A stretch of DNA of 36,844 nt from PALSA-1336 sp038203095 (lineage in GTDB: Bacteria > Patescibacteriota > Doudnabacteria > UBA920). The notes under the pieces were generated by a model that saw only the letters and a list, made by a program, of their open reading frames with translations, was not told the origin of the DNA and searched no databases. Where the stretch lies: the NCBI GenBank assembly GCA_038203095.1, contig JBBREH010000010.1, forward strand, positions 1-36,844, given 5' to 3'. Positions 6,863 to 13,908 of this stretch are shown here, piece after piece (the first letter of the stretch is position 1; the number at the start of each line of letters is the position of its first letter). A program made the translations under genes and the position numbers.

Positions 6863-7365
6863 TTTTGCGGATAATTTTGTAATTTTGACTTGGGAAATAG
6901 TTGTATGCATAAATGTGATATGTTTAGACTTGACCCCAATCCCATTGTTCGGAGGACTACCGCCGCGATATTGGTTGCATGGTTGTTTGCTGCGCCAGGA
7001 ACAATCGGTGCCGTAAAAACGGTTTCTCCTGTAGTAGCCGCAGTATTGCTGTCAACAAGCTGTGTAGCGGCAGGAACGGCGTGCGTCACCGAGTTCGCAG
7101 TGGCCAACTGATTTGCCACATTCGTAGCTGTATTGTCCGCATTCAAGCTGGCTTCGTCGGTGGCGACCTGAAAGGTCGCTGGGATCAAGGTCACGTCCAA
7201 CGTGAAGTTCTGTGCATCGTTAGCCGTAACTGCCGTGGTAACCACCATATAGGTGGTCGTTTGGGTTGCCGTTGCTGTGTTCGCGGTTGTAATACCGGAA
7301 TTTGCGAAACAGGCCGCTGAGAAAATGACCATCGCACCGATGGCCACGATTGACTCTCGAGTCAT
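6859..7365 (-). pseudogene. Secreted Thr/Ala-rich protein truncated by the transposable element
   Basis: From the ATG at 7365 the protein starts MTRESIVAIGAMVIFSAACF, a signal peptide (possible lipobox-like SAAC). An SD, AAGGAGA, lies 6 nt upstream, so the longer frame from 7395 is rejected. The mature part is Thr/Ala/Asn-rich, like a small secreted repeat protein. The last roughly 28 codons (from GLGSSLNISHLCIQ) lie within the element's right end, and the stop lies in it too. The natural C-terminus is therefore lost or displaced to the far side. No family recognised. Its GC-richer codons and strong SD differ from the large genes here. Confidence 0.6.
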
Positions 7366-7398
7366 TTGCATTCTCCTTACGAGTAGCATACCCAAGGG

Positions 7399-7447
7399 TA
7401 GACGTAACGTCTAAATTTTCTCCGTTATGAACGGAGAGAATTTTTTT
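7399..7447. promoter_or_regulatory. Palindrome and hairpin upstream of the truncated secreted protein
   Basis: A 13-bp palindrome, agacgtaacgtct (7400-7412), lies about 35 bp upstream of the gene's ATG and could be an operator. Beside it, tctccgtt-atg-aacggaga (7419-7437) followed by gaattttttt reads as a terminator on the plus strand, or as a 5' hairpin for the minus-strand gene. No factor can be named. Confidence 0.45.
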
Positions 7448-7544
7448 GATATATCCCCCTTGTTTGCTTGAAAATATCTTACTACTACTACTATCTTGTC
7501 AAATCAATTTTTGGGGAAAAGTCGAAAAGTCGAAGAGGGAACAT

Positions 7545-7989
7545 GGGGTCAAGTCTAAACATATAACAAAAAGTTTAAAATATGCCATAATTACCTTACT
7601 AAAAGGCACTAATAAGCAATCAATTATTGGCCTATTTTATGGCCTGACCGCTTAGAATTGAATATATAGGGGCTTTTTATTATGTTATTAATAAGGGGTT
7701 TGGAACGCAGAGATATTTTTAAAAATAACAAAGACTACGAGTATTTTTTGCAATTGCTTAATAAAATCTCGTTAAAGTATAATTTGGTTATCCACAGTTA
7801 TTGCTTAATGACTAACCATTATCATCTTTATATTAGAAGCACCTAACAGGAATTTATAAAAAAAGCCGAAACGCCAAGATTTTTACAAACTGCCTGCCAC
7901 TTTCCCAGTTTGCCGCCTCGCAAAACAGGGCTATAAAACAACAAGTCTAATATATGTTAGAAAAAATTACGGACTTTTGCGCCGGCTAA
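7545..7989 (+). mobile_element. Decayed second copy of the Y1 transposase element
   Basis: It starts with the same 20-bp left end (7545-7564) and follows the intact element closely, including the region before the ATG. It then loses coherence. The right inverted end is missing after the gene remnant. Confidence 0.8.
7639..7989 (+). pseudogene. Remnant of REP-associated tyrosine transposase
   Basis: The sequence parallels 5930-6862 but has atggcctga (a stop as third codon where the intact gene has aga), indels near 7680-7700 and 7830, and two large deletions. One joins 'ggaattta' to 'taaaaaaagccgaaacgcc', with a shared 'atttat' at both original borders, consistent with microhomology deletion. 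The other removes most of the C-terminal half. The final codons (TDFCAG homologue) remain. It cannot encode a working enzyme. Confidence 0.85.
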
Positions 7990-8037
7990 TTTTAATGTAA
8001 CCATTGACCTTTTTTCAAAGACTTAAATAATCCAAGT

Positions 8038-8126
8038 GTAGTTAGCCCCGTAAAGATAAATCTACGGGGTTAGCCGATTTATCGGCCGCCTTTGATTTAT
8101 AAACAGCCCATAAATGGGCTAACTAC
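8038..8126. repeat. Palindromic repeat family 2, intergenic copy
   Basis: The outer arms gtagttagccc and gggctaactac are perfect inverted repeats. Inside are ccccgta...tacgggg, gccgatttatcggc and gcccataaatgggc. The last two are the same modules inserted in purL at 2873 and 4241. This copy shows the family also sits between genes. It could fold as a branched multi-hairpin structure. Confidence 0.75.
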
Positions 8127-8237
8127 AGGACATATTGGAAAAAGCTGTCTATTGACAAATTAGCCAAAATCAGGAAGCATTAGGGAAGGCGAATCTCGAG
8201 GAATCGGGGTTTGTTAAATCCAAAAAAGAGGAATCAG

Positions 8238-8603
8238 ATGAAAAGGTTGACAGAAAGTCTTTTCGCCTTGTACGAAAAGCCTCGTCTGCGTAATTGGGCA
8301 TATTCCATTGCTTTTGCGGTGGTCGTCCCGATCGGCGGAAGGTTTGCGTATTTGGCTGGACATCAGGGCGGAGCTATCGACTGGGCATTGGCCATTGTTG
8401 GTGGCTTGATTATGATAGCTCTCGCGATCGTGACACTGATACGGTTTTGGAGTGTGCAACCCGTGTCAACACAGTCAGGAGCTATCCAAGTTAGACAGAT
8501 CGATAAGTATCCTCGGTCGGGAGATAGAACGGCCGATGGAAGATTCGTCTATTGTGGGGCCATGGGATGGAGGCCTCGAAGAAGGAGTCACAGGCTGTTT
8601 TAG
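8238..8603 (+). CDS. Small two-TM membrane protein of unknown function (121 aa)
   Basis: From the ATG at 8238 it begins MKRLTESLFALYEKPRLRNW. Two hydrophobic segments follow (about residues 24-44 and 49-71), then a polar, Arg-rich tail (GWRPRRRSHRLF). An upstream gaggaa 4-9 nt before this ATG makes it preferable to the frame start at 8211. A strong terminator follows at 8673. I recognise no family. The second half overlaps another open frame, so the very C-terminus could reflect a frameshift. GC looks higher than in neighbours. Confidence 0.5.
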   Translation: MKRLTESLFALYEKPRLRNWAYSIAFAVVVPIGGRFAYLAGHQGGAIDWALAIVGGLIMIALAIVTLIRFWSVQPVSTQSGAIQVRQIDKYPRSGDRTADGRFVYCGAMGWRPRRRSHRLF

Positions 8604-8672
8604 CCGTCACAGATGGCATTTAAGAAACTGCTCCAGACGGTAATCTCGAGACTGCCTAGGGCTTTGTTTCGC

Positions 8673-8711
8673 GGCGGCCGGATGAATATTTCCCGGCCGC
8701 CTTTTCTTTTT
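8673..8711 (+). terminator. Rho-independent terminator
   Basis: ggcggccgg (8673-8681) pairs perfectly with ccggccgcc (8693-8701) around an 11-nt loop, followed by ttttctttttt-like sequence. It ends the two-TM gene's unit and insulates the HAD gene. Confidence 0.88.
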
Positions 8712-8732
8712 GCCCAAAAAGGTGGGAAGGGG

Positions 8733-8738
8733 TAGAAT
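8733..8738 (+). promoter_or_regulatory. Possible -10 box close to the HAD start codon
   Basis: TAGAAT ends 12 nt before the ATG at 8751, immediately after the terminator. If used, the mRNA would be nearly leaderless. This matches the arrangement at 10784, 12573 and 19339. Confidence 0.35.
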
Positions 8739-8750
8739 AACTAGAGATTT

Positions 8751-9563
8751 ATGAAAGAAACAATAACCTCCCCCCTTCTTCGCCAAGGCTCCGAAGGGCA
8801 GGCTAATCCTTCCTCTACAAGCCCCGACGGTATTGTTGGGGCAAGGAGGGGAATAAAAACCAAACTCGCAGTGTTTGATATAGACGGGACAATTTTCCGT
8901 TCGTCTTTGGTTATTGAGCTTAGTCATGCTTTGGTGGAGGCCGGGATATTTCCAAGCCAGGCCAAAAAAGAAATTGCCAAGGAGTATTTGGCGTGGCTTA
9001 ACCGCAAAGGCACTTACGAAGCCTACATAAACCAGGTTGTTAAAATTTATCTTAAATATATTTCCGGGCGGAAATATAAGAGAGTTGCCGGGGTTGCGCG
9101 GCAGGTTATTGAATTGCAAAAAGATCGTGTATATAGATTTACGCGGGATTTAATAAAACAGCTCAAACAAAACAATTATCTTTTGGTAGCTATCTCTGGT
9201 TCGCCCAGTTACATTGTGAGCGCTTACGCCAAAGCCATTGGTTTTGATTTGTTTTTTGGCACGGAGTTGGAAATTGTTAAAGGTAAATTTACCGGTCAAG
9301 TTAAAAATTTGGATTCAGCTTACAACAAAGCAGGGATAGTAAAATCGATTTCCAAAGAATATCCCCACATTAACCTTAAAAATTCCCTGGCCGTGGGCGA
9401 CACCCAAGGCGATGTGCCAATGCTCTCCTTAGTCGGACATCCGGTTGCCTTTAATCCCAACTATCAGCTGGCAAAAGTCGCAAAAGATCGTGGCTGGAAA
9501 ATGGTAATGGAACGTAAGGATGTTATTTATAATGTTAAGAAGTTTGGGTTTTTGAATAAATAA
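8751..9563 (+). CDS. HAD-superfamily phosphatase (subfamily IB, SerB-like)
   Basis: The core starts at residue 36 with KTKLAVFDIDGTIF (nucleophile Asp43, acid Asp45). Motif II is AISGSPSYIV (Ser149-Ser151) and motif IV is VGDTQGDVPML (Asp217, Asp221). A helical cap lies between about 55 and 130. This is the HAD-IB layout (phosphoserine phosphatase-like or PlsC-associated HAD hydrolases). The substrate cannot be read from sequence. Residues 7-36 (SPLLRQGSEGQANPSS onward) are encoded by a C/G-rich repeat and are not part of the fold, so the N-terminus was extended by a repeat insertion. The original start may have been lost, since no other start codon lies just before the core. Confidence 0.85.
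   Translation: MKETITSPLLRQGSEGQANPSSTSPDGIVGARRGIKTKLAVFDIDGTIFRSSLVIELSHALVEAGIFPSQAKKEIAKEYLAWLNRKGTYEAYINQVVKIYLKYISGRKYKRVAGVARQVIELQKDRVYRFTRDLIKQLKQNNYLLVAISGSPSYIVSAYAKAIGFDLFFGTELEIVKGKFTGQVKNLDSAYNKAGIVKSISKEYPHINLKNSLAVGDTQGDVPMLSLVGHPVAFNPNYQLAKVAKDRGWKMVMERKDVIYNVKKFGFLNK
8769..8858. repeat. Repeat-derived N-terminal extension of the HAD gene
   Basis: cctccccccttcttcgcc starts and gcaaggaggggaat ends this segment, with an internal ccccgacggtattgttgggg hairpin. It belongs by style to the CCCCTC/GAGGGG dispersed repeats seen in purQ and purL. It adds about 30 residues before the catalytic domain. Confidence 0.55.
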
Positions 9564-9567
9564 ATCC

Positions 9568-9619
9568 TATCCGGACATACGGATGTTATCCGGATATGCG
9601 GATAAATGCGGATATTATA
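9568..9619. repeat. Left 19-bp repeat array flanking the GxxExxY domain
   Basis: tatccggacatacggatgt (9568-9586) and tatccggatatgcggataa (9587-9605) are tandem 19-mers, followed by a partial third (atgcggatatta). In reverse complement they match the 19-mers at 10006-10043, so the domain between is bracketed by inverted arrays. Confidence 0.75.
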
Positions 9620-10770
9620 TGCAACAATTAGGCGAAAAATCAAAACTTTTATATGAAGATCAGACATATAAATTAAATGGTATTGCTTTTAAAGTTCAAA
9701 AAGAGTTGGGCAGGTTTGCAAGAGAAAAACAATACTGCGATCTGTATGAAAAATATTTAATAGAAGCCGCTTTTCCTTACAAACGGGAATTGACGATTGG
9801 GGATTCTGGGAACAGGCTGGACTTTTTTATTTTTGATTGCATACCGGTAGAAATGAAAGCTAAGCCATTCCTGCTTAAAGAAGACTATTATCAGACGCAA
9901 AGATATTTGCAAATATTAAATTCCGAATTGGGAATAATTTATAATTTTCGAGATTATTACATAAAACCCAAAAGGATATTAAGAGAAACTAGAAAGAATC
10001 CGCAGGCATCCGTAAATCCGGACAGCATCCGTAAATCCGGATCGGGATATTTGCGGACTATATCCGTTATTATTCCCGCTTACAACGAAGAAAAATATAT
10101 TGGGGCGACATTAAAATCGGTGGTAGATAACGCACCGGAGAATCTTTTGGAGATTATTGTTGTTAATAATGCCTGCACCGACAGCACGGCTCAAATCGCA
10201 TCCGCCTTTCCTAAAGTCAGGGTGGTTAATGAATCAAATAAGGGCTTAACCAGAGCCCGGCAGGCCGGGCTAGTGGCGGCTCAGGGCGAGTTGCTGGCTT
10301 ATGTGGACGCCGACAGTCTGGTTTCCAAAGACTGGTTTAATGATTTAAATAAACAATTTACTAAAGACCCGCAGTTAATTTTTTTAAGCGGACCTTATAT
10401 TTATTATGACACGCCGGCTTGGCAACAGTGGTGCGTAAAATGGCTTTACTACGGAACGCTCGCACGATTAATTTATTTTTTTACCGGCTACATGGCATCG
10501 GGTGGAAATTTTACGGTAAAAAAAGAAGCATTATTACAAATTGGAGGTTTTAATACCAAAATAGAATTTTACGGCGAAGATACCGATATTGTTAAAAGGT
10601 TAAGCGCTGTTGGCAAAGTAAAATTTGACTGGGGTTTTATAATGGCTACCTCGGCTCGGCGCTTTGCCGGGGAAGGCACTTTTAAGACTGGAGCTAAATA
10701 CGTGGCCAACTATACTGCCATAATGTTGACTAAAAAGCCGCTGTCAAAAAAATATACGGATGTGAGGTAG
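9619..10770 (+). CDS. GxxExxY protein fused in frame to a family 2 glycosyltransferase
   Basis: Two unrelated domains share one frame. Residues ~1-125 (from ATG 9619: MQQLGEKSKLLYEDQTYKLN) match the GxxExxY family: GIAFKVQKELG, REKQY (ExxY), RLDFFIFDCIPVEMKA and IIYNFRDYYIKPKRIL. From about residue 147 a GT2 domain starts ISVIIPAYNEEKYIG and continues with NNACTDST, the metal-binding AYVDADSLV, ASGGNFTVKKEAL and FYGEDTDIVKRL. It probably transfers an activated sugar in envelope synthesis. The linker is encoded by 19-bp repeats (10006-10043) and the 5' edge by inverted copies, suggesting a GxxExxY cassette landed at the GT2 start. An upstream in-frame ATG (9583) lies in the repeats and is less likely. 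Confidence 0.85.
   Translation: MQQLGEKSKLLYEDQTYKLNGIAFKVQKELGRFAREKQYCDLYEKYLIEAAFPYKRELTIGDSGNRLDFFIFDCIPVEMKAKPFLLKEDYYQTQRYLQILNSELGIIYNFRDYYIKPKRILRETRKNPQASVNPDSIRKSGSGYLRTISVIIPAYNEEKYIGATLKSVVDNAPENLLEIIVVNNACTDSTAQIASAFPKVRVVNESNKGLTRARQAGLVAAQGELLAYVDADSLVSKDWFNDLNKQFTKDPQLIFLSGPYIYYDTPAWQQWCVKWLYYGTLARLIYFFTGYMASGGNFTVKKEALLQIGGFNTKIEFYGEDTDIVKRLSAVGKVKFDWGFIMATSARRFAGEGTFKTGAKYVANYTAIMLTKKPLSKKYTDVR
10006..10043. repeat. Right 19-bp repeat array, within coding sequence
   Basis: GCATCCGTAAATCCGGACA (10006-10024) and GCATCCGTAAATCCGGATC (10025-10043) are tandem. A further ggatat...tatcc pair runs to about 10070. They encode the junction ASVNPDSIRKSGSGYL between the two domains and are inverted relative to the array at 9568-9619. 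Confidence 0.8.
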
Positions 10771-10783
10771 GGAATAGGGAATA

Positions 10784-10792
10784 TGCTATAAT
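10784..10792 (+). promoter_or_regulatory. Extended -10 promoter for the FAD oxidase gene
   Basis: TGCTATAAT ends 9 nt before the ATG at 10802. Initiation would fall within a few bases of the start codon, so the transcript is predicted leaderless or nearly so. This agrees with the lack of an SD. Confidence 0.6.
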
Positions 10793-10801
10793 TATAAATA
10801 G

Positions 10802-12445
10802 ATGATTAATTATCAGGAAATCAAAAAACAATTTCAGGGTGAGGTGCAAACTGACGAGGCAACTTTAACCAAGTACAGCCGAGACGCCAGTATTTTTGAA
10901 GTGCGGCCGGAGTGTGTGGTTACCCCCAAGGATTCTGAAGATGTTAAAAATTTGGTCAAGTGGGTTAATTCCAAAAAACAGCAGTACCCCAACCTTTCTA
11001 TTACTGCACGCAGCGCGGGTACCGATATGTCCGGCGGTGCTTTGAATGATTCAATTATTTCAGATTTTACCTCGCATTTTAACCGAACGGAAATGTTCGG
11101 GCCAGATTCCGTAGTTGTTGAACCCGGCGTTTTTTACCGCGACTTTGAAAAACAGACACTCAAGCGCGGGTTAATTTTACCCTGCTTTACCGCCTCCAAA
11201 AGCCTGAACACCGTTGGTGGAATGGTGGCAAACAATTCAGCCGGAGAGAAATCTTTGTCTTACGGACAAACAAAAGACTATGTTGAGGAGTTAAATGTAA
11301 TACTATCCGACGGTAATGAATACGTGTTTGGCGAGCTCGACAACAGCCAGCTGGAACAAAAGCTTAAACTGCCCGGTTTTGAAGGCGAAATTTATCGCCA
11401 AACCTTCCGGTTAATAAAAGATAATTACGAGTTAATCCAAAAAGCCAAGCCCACTACGTCCAAAAATTCGGCCGGTTATTTACTTTGGGAAGTCTGGAAT
11501 AAGTCTAAGTTTAATTTGGCTAAGCTCATTACAGGATCACAAGGCACATTGGGACTCATTACCAAAATAAAATTTAAATTGGTTCGGCCCAAACCCAAAA
11601 GCGAGTTGTTAGTAATATTTTTGAAAGACTTAAAAAACTTGGGTGACATTGTGCATACTGTGGTGCAGTACAAGCCCGAAAGCTTTGAAAGTTTTGACGA
11701 TCATACCTTTAAATTGGCTATAAAATTTTTGCCGGAAATGATTAAACGCATGAAGGGCAATTTAATATTGCTTGGTCTGCAATTTTTGCCCGAAGTCTGG
11801 ATGACGCTTACCGGTGGTGTGCCAAAATTAATTTTAATTGCGGAATTTACCGGTGAGACCGAAGTAGAAATTTACCAAAAAATACTCATGGCCGAAAAAG
11901 AGGTTAAGGCTAAGTATCGGCTAAAAACTCATATTACCAAAAATGCCCAGGAGGCGGAAAAATACTGGACGGTACGTCGAGAAAGTTTTAGTTTGTTGCG
12001 CTCTCATGCCAGCGGTCTTTCTACCGCTCCCTTTATAGACGATATTATAGTACACCCAGCCCAATTGCCTGCTTTTTTGCCTGAATTAAGTAATATTTTA
12101 GCTAAATATCCATCGCTAATTTACACCATTGCCGGGCACGCGGGTGACGCAAACTTTCACATTATCCCGCTTATGGATTTAACTAAGTCAGACCAGCGAG
12201 CAATAATTCCCGTGCTATCGGACGAGGTTTATAATTTGGTTTTAAAATACAATGGTAGTATTACCGCCGAACATAACGATGGGTTAATTCGCAGTCCATA
12301 CCTGAAAAAAATGTATGGATCTCAAATTATTGGCTTGTTTAAGGATATAAAAAATATTTTTGATCCACAAAATATTTTTAATCCACGCAAAAAAGTCGGC
12401 TCGAGCATGGAGTACGCGATGGAGCATATAAAGAAGACAATTTAA
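10802..12445 (+). CDS. FAD-linked oxidase, glycolate oxidase (GlcD) / D-lactate dehydrogenase type
   Basis: The protein has the VAO-type two-domain layout. An FAD-binding domain (about 25-260) contains CVVTPKDSEDVKNLVKW, ARSAGTDMSGGAL (near 70), TVGGMVANNSAGEKSLSYG and GSQGTLGLITKI (near 245). A C-terminal FAD-oxidase domain contains IAGHAGDANFHIIPL (near 445), and the typical end is IKNIFDPQNIFNPRKK. Such enzymes oxidise D-2-hydroxyacids (glycolate, D-lactate, D-2-hydroxyglutarate) and pass electrons to an acceptor. At 547 residues it has no added Fe-S domain, and no GlcE/F partners are adjacent. Its exact substrate is open. The D-2-hydroxyacid dehydrogenase at 23064 is a possible metabolic partner. 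It is probably transcribed alone. Confidence 0.88.
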   Translation: MINYQEIKKQFQGEVQTDEATLTKYSRDASIFEVRPECVVTPKDSEDVKNLVKWVNSKKQQYPNLSITARSAGTDMSGGALNDSIISDFTSHFNRTEMFGPDSVVVEPGVFYRDFEKQTLKRGLILPCFTASKSLNTVGGMVANNSAGEKSLSYGQTKDYVEELNVILSDGNEYVFGELDNSQLEQKLKLPGFEGEIYRQTFRLIKDNYELIQKAKPTTSKNSAGYLLWEVWNKSKFNLAKLITGSQGTLGLITKIKFKLVRPKPKSELLVIFLKDLKNLGDIVHTVVQYKPESFESFDDHTFKLAIKFLPEMIKRMKGNLILLGLQFLPEVWMTLTGGVPKLILIAEFTGETEVEIYQKILMAEKEVKAKYRLKTHITKNAQEAEKYWTVRRESFSLLRSHASGLSTAPFIDDIIVHPAQLPAFLPELSNILAKYPSLIYTIAGHAGDANFHIIPLMDLTKSDQRAIIPVLSDEVYNLVLKYNGSITAEHNDGLIRSPYLKKMYGSQIIGLFKDIKNIFDPQNIFNPRKKVGSSMEYAMEHIKKTI

Positions 12446-12541
12446 CTTTACGGAATACGGAGGGAACATACAAATATACGGACTAATAATGTCCTAAGTG
12501 CCTCCCTCCGTATACCCGTATAGATTCCGTATTCCGCAAAG
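12446..12541. repeat. 96-bp inverted-repeat (MITE-like) element
   Basis: ctttacggaatacgga at the left and tccgtattccgcaaag at the right are inverted with one mismatch. The interior repeats the theme (ggaggg...ccctcc, atacgg...ccgtat). It begins at the stop codon of the FAD oxidase and may act as its 3' hairpin. Non-coding. Confidence 0.65.
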
Positions 12542-12549
12542 TCCAACGC

Positions 12550-12578
12550 TTGCGTTATACGCAAAATTTTCCTATGAT
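12550..12578 (+). promoter_or_regulatory. Candidate promoter of the cyclotransferase-like gene
   Basis: TTGCGT (12550-12555) and TATGAT (12573-12578) are separated by 17 bp. The -10 ends 8 nt before the ATG at 12587, again implying a leaderless transcript. Confidence 0.45.
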
Positions 12579-12586
12579 AGCTTTAT

Positions 12587-13024
12587 ATGCATTATTTTGC
12601 CTATGGTTCAAATATGAACCTGGAACACATGCGCAGGGTTTGCGGGTGGAATTTTCAGGTTTTGGGCGCTGCTGAACTGGCTAATTATGAATTTGGCCCG
12701 GACACGCGCGGCTATGCAAACATCCGACCCAAAGTTGGTTCTGTGGTTTTTGGTGTGCTTTTTGGATTGAAGCAAGAAGCGCTGGACGCCCTGGATGAAT
12801 TTGAAGGCTATCCCGAGGTATTTAACCGAGTTGAGGTTACGGTAAAAAGCGAATTTGTTAAAGAGGCTAATGCTTGGGTGTATATGGAAAATGCGGAATT
12901 TTTTGGTGGCAATTATATTAAGCCGGGTTATTTAAAACGTGTAATTTCCGGCGCTGTGGAAAACCGTCTACCACAAACTTGGATGAAGTTTTTGGAATCT
13001 TTTCACAAAGAAATTAACATATAA
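12587..13024 (+). CDS. Gamma-glutamylcyclotransferase-like (AIG2/GGCT) protein
   Basis: It starts MHYFAYGSNMN, with the family's YGSN loop (residues 6-9) that binds the gamma-glutamyl moiety. The catalytic glutamate is probably Glu73 in LDALDEFEGYP. The middle (SVVFGVLFGLKQEALDALD) and end (YIKPGYLKRVISGA) also fit. Members release 5-oxoproline from gamma-glutamyl amino acids or amines. At 145 residues it is a complete single domain. A specific substrate cannot be assigned, and in CPR genomes such proteins may instead act on gamma-glutamylamine-type compounds. Cytosolic. It stands alone, with a candidate promoter directly before it. Confidence 0.8.
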   Translation: MHYFAYGSNMNLEHMRRVCGWNFQVLGAAELANYEFGPDTRGYANIRPKVGSVVFGVLFGLKQEALDALDEFEGYPEVFNRVEVTVKSEFVKEANAWVYMENAEFFGGNYIKPGYLKRVISGAVENRLPQTWMKFLESFHKEINI

Positions 13025-13175
13025 GAGAGTTATGCAGAGGAAAAGGTTTTAAAATCTTTACTAAATATACTAAAACTTTGCGTGGATGATTTTATATTTT
13101 TAGTAAAAATTTTATGGTAAGACATTTAAACATCAAAGCGTTCTTTCAGCATCGATTAAAATAATTTATTTTATT

Positions 13176-13439
13176 ATGAGACATATCAACTTAAAAATAT
13201 CGGGAAAAGTGCAGGGCGTGGGTTTTAGGTTTTGTGCCTATGAGCAGTTTGTGGATTTGGGGATTTTAGGTAAGGCTGAAAATTTGCCGGACTCAAGCGT
13301 ACTTCTGGACGCCGAGGGTCCGGAAGACAAATTAGCGTTGTTAATTGATTGGTGCAAGCAGGGTCCCACGGGAGCTAAAGTGGAAAACGTGGAAGTCATA
13401 GAAATGGCTACCCCATTTGAACCGGTGAAAATGGGGTAG
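13176..13439 (+). CDS. acyP: Acylphosphatase
   Basis: It hydrolyses acyl phosphates such as acetyl- or carbamoyl-phosphate. The signature ISGKVQGVGFRFCAY carries catalytic Arg18, and LGKAENLPDSSV supplies the Asn36 that holds the attacking water. The core follows family spacing (LPDSSV, DAEGPEDKL, GPTGAKVENVEV). At 87 residues it is slightly short: the usual terminal 'F.I[RY]' strand is replaced by ATPFEPVKMG, which is encoded by a 13-bp inverted repeat. The last beta strand may thus be altered. No SD is seen. Confidence 0.85.
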   Translation: MRHINLKISGKVQGVGFRFCAYEQFVDLGILGKAENLPDSSVLLDAEGPEDKLALLIDWCKQGPTGAKVENVEVIEMATPFEPVKMG

Positions 13440-13441
13440 CC
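13406..13441. repeat. Hairpin spanning the acylphosphatase stop codon
   Basis: ggctaccccattt (13406-13418) pairs with aaatggggtagcc (13429-13441) around a 10-nt loop, covering the last eleven codons and the stop. There is no T-run, so it is a stem-loop rather than a standard terminator. It may be a small repeat that replaced the native 3' end. Confidence 0.65.
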
Positions 13442-13481
13442 TAGATAAATACAGATAAAAATAAAACGCCAAATAATAATT

Positions 13482-13609
13482 AGACTTGTTGTTAAATAAC
13501 TTTTTTTATCCAAATTGTGTTATTTCTGACAAAACCGCAGTTAAAAATTTTTAACGAGGTTTTGACGAAAGAACATATTTTGGGCTAAAAATTATTAAGC
13601 AACAAGCCT
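13482..13609. repeat. 128-bp inverted-repeat (MITE-like) element with nested hairpin
   Basis: The ends agacttgttgttaaataa and ttattaagcaacaagcct are inverted with a few mismatches. At the centre, caaaaccgcagttaaaaa (13530-13547) and tttttaacgaggttttg (13548-13564) form a hairpin with almost no loop. It fills the spacer between acyP and the small anchored protein and carries no gene. Confidence 0.65.
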
Positions 13610-13675
13610 ATGAGATAATTTGGTTTATGGCGAATTATAATTCCAATTTTTAAATTGGGAGAAAAATAAATTCAA

Positions 13676-13903
13676 ATGATTGGGACTATTAAACGACATG
13701 GGTATATAATTTTGTTCATAATAGCCGGTTTGGTTTTTTTTCTGTTAAACCGACCACATCGTACAGCGGAACGTGTTCGCCCAATATTGATTAACGCGAC
13801 AAAATTGGAACAGCCCAAAGGCACATGCGCACCAAATACAGCTTCCTGTCAGGGAAATCCAAAATTATGCATGGAGCAAAATAAAAATTCAGTTTGTAAT
13901 TAA
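13676..13903 (+). CDS. Small membrane-anchored Cys-containing protein (75 aa)
   Basis: After MIGTIKRHG there is one hydrophobic segment (YIILFIIAGLVFFLL, about residues 10-24), an N-terminal anchor or uncleaved signal. The short outer part holds four cysteines (GTCAPNTASCQGNPKLCMEQNKNSVCN), which may form two disulfides. I recognise no family. Five bp separate its stop from the PEBP gene, which has the same anchor-plus-outside layout, so the two are probably one operon. Confidence 0.55.
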   Translation: MIGTIKRHGYIILFIIAGLVFFLLNRPHRTAERVRPILINATKLEQPKGTCAPNTASCQGNPKLCMEQNKNSVCN

Positions 13904-13908
13904 TAAGT

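Larger units (their letters stand above)
5839..6937 (+). mobile_element. Y1 (HUH) transposase element with perfect 20-bp inverted ends
   Basis: GGGGTCAAGTCTAAACATAT at 5839-5858 is matched by its exact reverse complement at 6918-6937. The 1099 bp between hold one transposase gene and its promoter. The right end lies inside a minus-strand secreted-protein gene that it truncates. A decayed relative begins with the same 20 bp at 7545. Inverted ends of this kind are unlike the subterminal hairpins of classic IS200/IS605. Confidence 0.8.

Noticed and set aside
7446..7655. 69-codon open frame
   Set aside because: It overlaps the left end and 5' region of the decayed transposase copy, and the peptide is repeat-derived.
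8452..8643. Alternative frame over the 3' part of the two-TM protein gene
   Set aside because: It has no SD and no recognisable features. The 8238 frame has an SD and two TM segments.
9568..10050. CRISPR-like reading of the 19-bp repeats
   Set aside because: The units are directly tandem without unique spacers, only two or three per side, and no cas gene is present.
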